This document shows positions 6,261 to 11,446 of a stretch of DNA of 11,446 nt, one piece after another. The position numbers and the translations under genes are program-made. Origin of the DNA: Candidatus Parvarchaeota archaeon. Its GTDB lineage: Archaea; Nanobdellota; Nanobdellia; Parvarchaeales; Parvarchaeaceae. A model generated the notes under the pieces. The model was not told the origin of the DNA, did not search any database, and saw nothing but the letters and a program-made list of their open reading frames with translations. The stretch is from contig JAMDDW010000030.1 in NCBI GenBank assembly GCA_023488405.1, positions 1-11,446 of the forward strand, given 5' to 3'. How positions within the stretch are numbered: the stretch's first letter is position 1; the number at the start of each line of letters is the position of its first letter.

Positions 6261-6291
6261 TAAATAGTTTCTCATAGGGGGAAACTATTTA
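6261..6291. promoter_or_regulatory. 11-bp inverted repeat over the ATPase promoter (operator candidate)
   Basis: TAAATAGTTTC (6261-6271) and GAAACTATTTA (6281-6291) are perfect reverse complements separated by 9 nt. On the minus strand the arm nearer the gene contains the TATA-like ACTATTTAAAG, about 25-30 nt before the ATPase ATG, so a protein bound here would block transcription initiation. The layout suggests a repressor operator, possibly self-regulation. Confidence 0.55.
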
Positions 6292-6307
6292 TTTATTATT
6301 TCCCCCT
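6276..6307. repeat. Second, overlapping 9-bp inverted repeat
   Basis: AGGGGGAAA (6276-6284) and TTTCCCCCT (6299-6307) are perfect reverse complements separated by 14 nt. The left arm overlaps the spacer and right arm of the inverted repeat at 6261-6291, so the two structures exclude each other as hairpins. The G5/C5 runs stand out in this AT-rich sequence. A related CATAGTGGGGGATAA follows at 6348-6362. Confidence 0.6.
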
Positions 6308-6463
6308 GCAAATTACATTAATAAGCGACATAATTTACATATCATTGTCATAGTGGGGGATAATAACCATAATTTTGATGGAACCTATAAAAATGCAGCA
6401 ATTGCCTGGGCAAATCCGATTTAGAGAAAGTATGACGAGAGATTAAAATCTAGAATTTATTGA
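6308..6463 (+). pseudogene. Short coding remnant beside the ATPase promoter
   Basis: A plus-strand frame without a start codon reads as a plausible peptide, LHIIVIVGDNNHNFDGTY then KNAAIAWANPI, to TAG at 6422-6424. It continues in frame as RKYDERLKSRIY to TGA at 6461-6463. The stretch on both sides of the stop suggests a gene fragment with a nonsense mutation, but I do not recognise the family. It belongs to the inserted block. The last 37 nt before the cysS stop are plain AT-rich sequence. Confidence 0.35.
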
Positions 6464-6500
6464 TTTATCGTTCCATTGCTTATTTAGATATTTCTAAAAT

Positions 6501-6651
6501 TCAATCTAGGTACTTCTTTGTTATTACAAACGTATTCGGTAAATCAGCAATGAAATAGCCATTCTCGCTTATCTTTTCACGCAATAAATCTGCTTCTACG
6601 AACTGTTTTTGCTTTCTCTTCTGTTCTCTTTCCTCTGCCAAAGCAATTATT
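6501..6651 (-). repeat. cysS 3'-end repeat, copy in the intact gene
   Basis: Partner of 4124-4274 (146 of 151 bases identical, 99 bp identical in the middle). This copy completes the reading frame of cysS. If the block arose by site-specific integration, the part of this copy beyond the crossover came from the element rather than from the original host gene. Confidence 0.95.
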
Positions 6652-7904
6652 TCCTGAGGTATTTCATATGCTAGGTATACCCCTAAAAAATCGTTCATCT
6701 TGCCGATTGCAGCGGAAAGCATTAAAAATTCTTTATTGTCAACTTTTGCTTTCTTTGTTTTTTCATCAGCTAAATCAAGCAGTGAAAGGAAATGCTGCAA
6801 AGATTCATGCGTGTTTAGGTCGTTGTTCACAGCTTCTTTGAATAACTCAATTTCCTTATCTATTTTCTGTTTTGTCTGTATCCTTGAATAATTGTCTTCT
6901 TTTTCCTCGTATTTTTCTACTTTGATCAGCGCTTTTATTGATAGATCTATCTTTGCCAGTAGTTTTTCATACTTTCGCAGGTTTTCAAAGTTGAAGTCTA
7001 ATTTATTTCTATAATGGCTGTCGATTACCATTAACCTGAAAGACAATGGATTAAAGCCCTGGCTTTCCAAATCCCTTAAAGTATAAAAATTATTCAAAGA
7101 CTTTGACATTTTCTGGTTGTTTACAAGCAAGTGTTCTGCATGCAGCCAGTAATTGACGAACTTTTGTTTGCTGTAGCTCTCGCTTTGCGCTATCTCGTTT
7201 TCATGGTGAGGAAATATCAGGTCTACCGCTCCGCAGTGTATATCAATTGTTTTACCAAGATATTTCATGGACATAGCACTGCATTCAATGTGCCATCCCG
7301 GTCTTCCTTTTTTCAGCTCGCCTTTCCAGTAAGCCTCTCCATCATTTGCATCCCAATATTTCCACAATGCAAAATCAGATGCGTTTTCTTTGTCATACTG
7401 GTCATTCTTTATTCTTGAATAGATGCCGTCAACCTTCATTCCAGAAAGTTTGCCGTAATTCTTGAATTTTGAAATATTGAAGTATATGCCGTCTTGAGCT
7501 TCATAAGCATAGCCTTCTTTTACCAATTTTACAATGATCTTCTGCATTTCATCGATGTTGTCAGTAGCTTTTGTAATCCTTGTATCCATGTCCATGTTCA
7601 ATTTATTTAGATCTTCTATAAAGTACTTGGTATACATTTCAGTGTATTCCTTTAAAGATACCTTGCTTTCAATAGCCCCTTTTATGGTCTTATCGTCTAC
7701 ATCTGTGATATTCATAACATGCTTTACTTTGTAATTATTGAGTTTAAAAGCTCTTTTAACTGTATCATAGAATATGAAAGTCCTTAGATTTCCAATATGT
7801 ACATAATTGTAAACTGTTGGTCCGCAGGTATACATTGTAACCTTTTCTCTTTCTAAGGCTTTGAAGTTTTCTATTTTCCTGCTTAAGCTGTTGTATACCT
7901 TCAT
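6501..7904 (-). CDS. cysS: Cysteinyl-tRNA synthetase
   Basis: CysRS activates cysteine with ATP and charges tRNA-Cys in the cytoplasm. The 467-residue class I synthetase is complete. The HIGH-type motif is HIGN (36-39). The zinc ligands that select cysteine are C27, C208, H233 and E237, matching E. coli C28/C209/H234/E238 with a one-residue offset. KMSKS is at 265-269. A helical region and a short C-terminal tail follow, without the long anticodon-binding extension of some homologues. The minus-strand TATA-like TATTTATATAA (7923-7933) lies about 24 nt before the ATG, consistent with a leaderless message. Direct Cys-tRNA formation here means the indirect Sep-tRNA route is not required. The last 151 bp are duplicated at 4124-4274. 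Confidence 0.98.
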   Translation of the reverse strand: MKVYNSLSRKIENFKALEREKVTMYTCGPTVYNYVHIGNLRTFIFYDTVKRAFKLNNYKVKHVMNITDVDDKTIKGAIESKVSLKEYTEMYTKYFIEDLNKLNMDMDTRITKATDNIDEMQKIIVKLVKEGYAYEAQDGIYFNISKFKNYGKLSGMKVDGIYSRIKNDQYDKENASDFALWKYWDANDGEAYWKGELKKGRPGWHIECSAMSMKYLGKTIDIHCGAVDLIFPHHENEIAQSESYSKQKFVNYWLHAEHLLVNNQKMSKSLNNFYTLRDLESQGFNPLSFRLMVIDSHYRNKLDFNFENLRKYEKLLAKIDLSIKALIKVEKYEEKEDNYSRIQTKQKIDKEIELFKEAVNNDLNTHESLQHFLSLLDLADEKTKKAKVDNKEFLMLSAAIGKMNDFLGVYLAYEIPQEIIALAEEREQKRKQKQFVEADLLREKISENGYFIADLPNTFVITKKYLD

Positions 7905-7922
7905 AGAGAAAATAGGCGATTT

Positions 7923-7933
7923 TTATATAAATA
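7923..7933 (-). promoter_or_regulatory. TATA box of cysS
   Basis: TATATAAATA-type sequence centred about 24 nt upstream of the cysS ATG, in the divergent spacer shared with the membrane-protein gene at 7997. The plus-strand gene has its own A/T-rich box near 7967-7982. Confidence 0.5.
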
Positions 7934-7996
7934 TAAGTATTAGTATCTAGACTATAATAAGTTAGAATTAAATAATAAAAATTACATAAGTTGCAT

Positions 7997-8695
7997 ATGA
8001 TGTTGGGAAAAAGTGGAAGATATATTGGAGGTTTGCTTCTATTTGTAGGATTGCTGTTATTTACAGTGATATTAGCCGGCTTTTTATCCGGATTCTTATC
8101 GCATTCTTTTGCGCAGAACGCCGTTCCAAAGATAGTTAATTATACCGTTCAGCAGGACCAGCTAACCAGCGTAATAACTCCTGTAAATACGAGCAAGCTT
8201 ATCTCAACAGTAACTCCCGCTCTTAATTCAAAGATATCCTATATAAACTGCGGTATGGGCTGTTTTGCATCCTCTTTTGTGAAAAGCTTAACTGGGATAA
8301 GTATACCTATGAACAACGTTGATATTTACCATTATGAGCTGCTTTCGATTGCACTTGCTATTATAGGAATAGTTTTGATATTCTTCTCGTACCAGAAAGA
8401 GAAAAAGTTAACGGCTGTTGGTAAAAACGTAATATCAATGGCAATAATATCATTGGTTATTTTTTACATTCCTTTTGCTTATATAATACCTTTTCTTCTT
8501 TCCTTTACAGTTTCTTCTTTTTCATTGAAGATACCTTCATCGATATTTTCTACATTCACCGGAACTTTGCTATTTATTGATATTGCATTTATCATAATAG
8601 GAGCAATTCTTCTTATAACGGCGGCAATAATAACTAGGGCTAGAAAGAATCCCGTTCAAAGCACAGGAACTAAGCTGATAATAACCCAGAAATAA
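7997..8695 (+). CDS. Hypothetical membrane protein, four predicted helices
   Basis: I do not recognise this family. The 232-residue protein has a first hydrophobic helix (about 11-34, GGLLLFVGLLLFTVILAGF), a polar loop of about 80 residues containing the cysteine pair in NCGMGCFASSF, then three further helices (about 115-133, 146-173 and 188-213) and a basic tail. The loop probably faces outside and its two Cys could form a disulfide. Start choice: ATG at 7997 is followed at once by another ATG at 8000. A TTG at 7991 would add two residues but is less likely. It is transcribed divergently from cysS and closed by the terminator at 8709. Nothing nearby suggests a role. Confidence 0.75.
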   Translation: MMLGKSGRYIGGLLLFVGLLLFTVILAGFLSGFLSHSFAQNAVPKIVNYTVQQDQLTSVITPVNTSKLISTVTPALNSKISYINCGMGCFASSFVKSLTGISIPMNNVDIYHYELLSIALAIIGIVLIFFSYQKEKKLTAVGKNVISMAIISLVIFYIPFAYIIPFLLSFTVSSFSLKIPSSIFSTFTGTLLFIDIAFIIIGAILLITAAIITRARKNPVQSTGTKLIITQK

Positions 8696-8708
8696 ATATC
8701 ATTTCTGC

Positions 8709-8730
8709 AGGAATAAAATATTCCTTTTTT
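8709..8730 (+). terminator. Hairpin plus T-run terminator
   Basis: AGGAATA (8709-8715), loop AAA, TATTCCT (8719-8725), followed by five more T to 8730. A seven-base-pair stem followed by a T-run lies 13 nt after the membrane-protein stop. Archaeal termination mainly needs the T-run; the hairpin makes it look bacterial-like. Confidence 0.7.
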
Positions 8731-9160
8731 ATTGAAAATTCATTAAGGCTATTAATTTTAAACTTTTTGTGCCTAGTTAACATTTACCTTAAAAAATTTA
8801 GTTATTTTTATTAGTCATTAAGTTCTAAATTGAAGGTTAGTAAAGTACCTTTTGTAATAATTAATTCTCCTAACATAGCTTTTTTATTATACCTAATAAC
8901 GAAGGTTCTTTTATCTCTGGTTATTTTTATATATATCTAAACTTATCATTTTTGATAAGTTCAATGACATAGCGAAATAGGAAACCCTGCTTTTTTAATT
9001 TATGACTTTAGAATGTATCTTAGTTATTTTATGCTCAAAGCACAGAAGTAGTTGAATTTTGTGCTTATGATTGGCTTAGCAAATTAAACAGGTTTAAAAT
9101 TAATATCTCATTCGAGATATATTTATTAACATTTAAATAGCAAATATACCTACTAAATTA
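8731..9160. other. AT-rich spacer with a possible glycosyltransferase remnant
   Basis: No intact gene lies here. A frame from 8815 to TAA at 8938-8940 reads KVSKVPFVIINSPNIAFLL and continues hydrophobically. Shifting frame near its end gives SKLIIFDKFNDIAK to TAG at 8978-8980. The SPN-then-hydrophobic pattern and the later IIFxKFN resemble the N-terminal half of GT4 glycosyltransferases, so this may be a fragment of one, at low confidence. A hairpin lies at 8940-8961, and a 7-bp hairpin ATATCTC-ATTC-GAGATAT at 9103-9120 precedes the promoter of the next gene (TTTAAATAG at 9132-9140). Confidence 0.35.
8940..8961. repeat. 9-bp perfect hairpin with TTTT loop
   Basis: AACTTATCA (8940-8948), TTTT, TGATAAGTT (8953-8961). 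It is not followed by a T-run, so a terminator role is doubtful. It lies in the spacer, inside the possible glycosyltransferase remnant. Confidence 0.5.
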
Positions 9161-10111
9161 ATGAGAAATTATGAAAATAATATATCCTATTTAGATAAGA
9201 TGAGGGTATACACATCTAAGTTGATTAAATTAGGTTCTATAAAACGTCAAATTAGTATGGTCAAATATATAAGTAATTTCTGGGATTATTACCTAATACG
9301 GTTAGGGTTTTTAAAAAGCTGTGTGATAAACTTTAGAGATAATGAGAATATTGAATTCTCCAATGATAAACTGCTAGATTTGTTTGATTTACGTTTTATT
9401 ACGATTTTAAGAAAAGAAGGTTTTAGTGTAAGTAAAATAAAGAATAAATTTTTAGTAAGATCAGATAATATAAAATTTATAGCAAATAATATATCTGAGC
9501 TATCTGTAATATTAGAAAATTTTATAGAAAACCAGTACGATTGGCTTGATGCTAAAGATAAAAAAGTTGTAGATATAGGAGCAAATATAGGAGATACCGC
9601 AGTTTATTTCTCAAAAGTTAAAAAAGCAAAGAAGGTGATAGCATTTGAGCCGTATCCATATTCATATAATATTGCCAAAAAAAACATTATTCTAAACAAA
9701 CTGAAAAATGTTGTTATTCTTAATCAGGGTGTTGGAAATAAGGAAACATTTATAAGAATAAAAGGTGGTTTTGTTAATACAGGGAGTAGTGATTTGAAAA
9801 GTTTTGATAGTGGAAAGAAAATTAAGATAGTTACTTTGAAAGACATAGTTAAAAAATATAAGATAGAAAATGATATATTAAAAATGGACTGTGAGGGTTG
9901 TGAGTATTCAATTATTTTAAATGCAGACAAGGAGACTTTAAGGAGTTTTGATCAAATCATGATAGAATGTCATTATGGTTATAAAAACATAGAAAGGAAG
10001 TTAAAAGAGACTGGATTTGAAGTATCTCACTCAAAAGTTCATTATTCCTATAATAAATCTGCAGAAAATCCTGTAATGTATATTAATCTTGTAAAGGCAA
10101 AATTAATCTAA
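9161..10111 (+). CDS. FkbM-family SAM-dependent methyltransferase
   Basis: FkbM-type enzymes transfer a methyl group from S-adenosylmethionine, commonly to sugar hydroxyls; the acceptor cannot be deduced here. The 316-residue protein has a variable N-terminal part (about 1-130) and a Rossmann methyltransferase domain with VVDIGANIGDTAVYF (motif I, about 136-150), IAFEPYPYSYN with the acidic ribose-binding position (about 160-170), and the family-typical LKMDCEGCEYSII (about 240-252) and QIMIECHYG. The ATG at 9161 lies about 25 nt after a TATA-like TTTAAATAG, suggesting a leaderless message. Codon use is more A/T-biased than in the core genes. The downstream glycosyltransferase pseudogene points to a surface-glycan or glycoprotein locus. 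Confidence 0.92.
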   Translation: MRNYENNISYLDKMRVYTSKLIKLGSIKRQISMVKYISNFWDYYLIRLGFLKSCVINFRDNENIEFSNDKLLDLFDLRFITILRKEGFSVSKIKNKFLVRSDNIKFIANNISELSVILENFIENQYDWLDAKDKKVVDIGANIGDTAVYFSKVKKAKKVIAFEPYPYSYNIAKKNIILNKLKNVVILNQGVGNKETFIRIKGGFVNTGSSDLKSFDSGKKIKIVTLKDIVKKYKIENDILKMDCEGCEYSIILNADKETLRSFDQIMIECHYGYKNIERKLKETGFEVSHSKVHYSYNKSAENPVMYINLVKAKLI

Positions 10112-10117
10112 ATAATA

Positions 10118-10144
10118 AACTTGTTGTAAGTAATTTTCTTATTA
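10118..10144. repeat. 27-bp inverted repeat, left arm
   Basis: Begins AACTTGTTGTAAG and is the exact reverse complement of 10458-10484 over all 27 positions. It starts 6 nt after the FkbM stop. The arms are 313 nt apart. Identity stops abruptly on both sides of each arm. Confidence 0.97.
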
Positions 10145-10176
10145 TCTATTTTTTCTATTTAATCTAGTTTTATACA

Positions 10177-10190
10177 CTTTTATATAAAAG
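10177..10190 (+). promoter_or_regulatory. Palindromic TATA box of the GT4 pseudogene
   Basis: CTTTTATATAAAAG is a perfect 14-bp palindrome centred about 23 nt before the ATG at 10207. It looks like the original promoter of the now broken glycosyltransferase gene and lies between the two arms of the 27-bp inverted repeat. Confidence 0.5.
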
Positions 10191-10206
10191 ATTTATAGTA
10201 ATTCTT

Positions 10207-11240
10207 ATGGTAAGTTTGGCTATAAGCGATGTTACGATAAACTTTTTTTACGGTGGAGGGCAGTTATTTCTTTAGAGTTATATCTCAGTTTAAAGGATAT
10301 GTATAGCAAATGTTATCCAATAGATATAATTGAGAAAGATAAAGTATAAACCAACCTCTTAATAAGTTAGCTTTATTTTTTTAAAAACAGGAATTTGCGC
10401 AGGGTTATCTCTCACATAATAAGAAGTGCTAAGCTAGTAGATTTCTTCAGATGGTTTTAATAAGAAAATTACTTACAACAAGTTCGGGACATACTCCATC
10501 AGATATACTTACACAAGAAAGTGAAATTTATCTAAAAAAATTAGATTTTTAATAAAAAAGTCGAATAAATACAAAATAGTGGCATTGAACAAAAAAGAGT
10601 ATATTGATTTGGCAAGGATATTTGGTAGAGATAAACTAAAATTGATTTATAATGGTATCCATCCATTAATTTAAGTAATTTTATTAAAAGGGATTTTACA
10701 AATAAATTGGTGATCCTATCCCTAGGCAGATTAGCCGAATTACAAAAGCAGATTTCTAAGTTGATTTTAGCAGCAAGTAAGATAAGAAATAAAGATTTTA
10801 TCATTATAATAGCTGGAACAGGTCCCGATAAGGATTACTACATTAAGTTAACGAAATTTCAAGGTTTAAGCGATAAAATAATTTTCACAGGTTTTGTGAC
10901 AGAAGATGTTAAAATTTCTTTGTATAAGGTAGCAGATGTTTTTGTTCAGCCATCACAAAACGAATCATTTGGTTTAACAACTTTAGAGGCTATGCATTAT
11001 GGGGATATTTTACTTGCGACTAAGAATAAAGGTTCTGTGGAAATTATTAATGATAAAAGAGATGGTTTGTTTATTAAAGTAGATCCTACAGACATAGCTG
11101 AAAAGATAAATTGGATTGCTAGTTTAAAAGAATCCGGGCGTAATACTTTGAAACAGAATGCAATTAAGAAATCTAATTATTTTAACTATGATAAAATGCT
11201 TTCAGGGTATATTAAACTTATAGAAGAATTGGCTAATTAA
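10207..11240 (+). pseudogene. Broken GT4-type glycosyltransferase
   Basis: Fragments in several frames add up to a near full-length GT4 (GT-B fold) enzyme of about 345 codons. From the ATG: MVSLAISDVTINFFYGGGQL, stopped by TAG at 10273. A shifted frame carries YPIDIIEKDKV, ending at 10347. Another carries SGHTPSDILTQESEIYL, stopped at 10550. Another carries KIVALNKKEYIDLARIFG and IYNGIHP, stopped at 10672. Finally a long open frame (from about 10674) holds the complete donor-binding half, with LSLGRLAELQK, IAGTGPDKDYY, IIFTGFV and the E-x7-E motif in NESFGLTTLEAM, to TAA at 11238-11240. The C-terminal 177 codons remain open from a TTG/GTG at 10707/10710, but without the acceptor domain no glycosyl transfer is expected. 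It would have acted with the FkbM gene upstream in glycan synthesis. Confidence 0.9.
10458..10484. repeat. 27-bp inverted repeat, right arm
   Basis: Reverse complement of 10118-10144, inside the GT4 pseudogene where the family frame reads IRKLLTTSSG. This arm therefore seems to be original coding sequence and the left arm the copy, unless the repeat pair was inserted as a unit. Confidence 0.97.
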
Positions 11241-11446
11241 TATAAAAGTAAATCTCTATGGCATTTCGATATTTATGTTATAATTGTTTTTTATACTCAA
11301 AATTTTCTTTAATTGAATGTGTTTTAAAGTTTTTGTAATAAATTAACCCTTCTTGCTAATAAATTTTGAAGTTAATAATTTAATATTTAGTAAATATTGA
11401 ATTCTAATGTAATTATTAGATGTTTTAATTTTTACTAGGCTTATTC
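11241..11446. other. AT-rich downstream sequence with a 17-bp palindrome
   Basis: No gene is supported. AATATTTA (11382-11389), G, TAAATATT (11391-11398) is a perfect palindrome. A 26-codon frame from ATG 11259 (MAFRYLCYNCFLYSKFS...) ends in TAA, has no recognisable features and could be chance or a remnant. Confidence 0.3.

Larger units (their letters stand above)
4124..6500. mobile_element. Inserted block bounded by cysS 3'-end repeats (decayed integrative element?)
   Basis: This 2,377-bp block runs from the displaced cysS end to just below the stop of intact cysS. It separates cysS from deoC and contains a broken HEPN-like gene, short remnants and one intact ATPase gene. Integration into the 3' end of a gene, with the end regenerated by the element and the original end displaced, would produce this layout. 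No integrase, transposase or short target-site duplication is visible, so if this is an element it is non-autonomous or has lost its recombinase. A simple local duplication with insertion is the alternative. Confidence 0.5.

Noticed and set aside
5888..6277. Plus-strand 129-codon frame opposite the ATPase
   Set aside because: Shadow of a well-supported gene; Ser/Thr-rich peptide with no motif.
7131..7734. Plus-strand frames opposite cysS
   Set aside because: Antisense to a gene with all catalytic motifs intact; no independent support.
7991..7996. TTG start for the membrane protein
   Set aside because: Two ATG codons follow within six bases and fit the A/T-rich promoter box equally well.
10118..10484. 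Classical transposon with 27-bp terminal inverted repeats
   Set aside because: No target-site duplication at the outer edges, no transposase, and the interior is the host glycosyltransferase gene start; kept as an inverted repeat, not as an insertion sequence.
1..11446. CRISPR array
   Set aside because: No regularly spaced direct repeats; the only long direct repeat is the cysS end.

Overview
AT-rich archaeal DNA, most likely from a small-genome DPANN archaeon (Micrarchaeota/Parvarchaeota type). The archaeal assignment is firm: an Spt5-ribosomal protein L11 gene pair, a tRNA-Cys with a 38-nt intron at the canonical 37/38 position, tRNA genes without encoded CCA, and TATA-like boxes about 25-30 nt before start codons, implying leaderless or short-leader mRNAs. 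The DPANN assignment is inference from base composition, short genes and gene content.

Layout. 1-192: 3' end of an unidentified gene. 242-804 (minus): tRNA-Lys(UUU) and an unidentified 151-aa protein gene. 805-1161: spacer with a weak gene-remnant signal. 1162-2697 (plus): compact unit spt5, rpl11, DedA-family membrane protein. 2697-2946: decayed csaA (tRNA-binding protein) with in-frame stops. 3023-3131: intron-containing tRNA-Cys. 3176-3265: a possible 29-aa acidic small protein. 3270-4019 (minus): deoC. 4124-6500: an inserted block, probably a decayed integrative element, bounded by two copies of the last 151 bp of cysS. It holds a broken HEPN-like gene, short coding remnants and an intact AAA+/DUF4143-type ATPase with overlapping inverted repeats at its promoter. 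6501-7904 (minus): complete cysS. 7997-8695 (plus): unidentified four-helix membrane protein with a hairpin-plus-T-run terminator. 8731-11240: surface-glycan style region with a possible glycosyltransferase remnant, an intact FkbM-family methyltransferase, and a GT4 glycosyltransferase pseudogene with at least four reading-frame breaks. A perfect 27-bp inverted repeat has one arm before that pseudogene and one inside it.

How it fits together. The core genes serve transcription elongation and translation (Spt5, L11, two tRNAs, CysRS). tRNA-Cys and its synthetase lie within 5 kb of each other. Before the insertion cysS probably sat directly upstream of deoC on the minus strand. The copies of the cysS 3' end differ almost only synonymously, as expected if an incoming element carried its own version of the gene end and displaced the original. 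The window is rich in broken genes (csaA, the HEPN-like gene, the GT4 gene and several short remnants), so it records both gene decay and mobile-element traffic.
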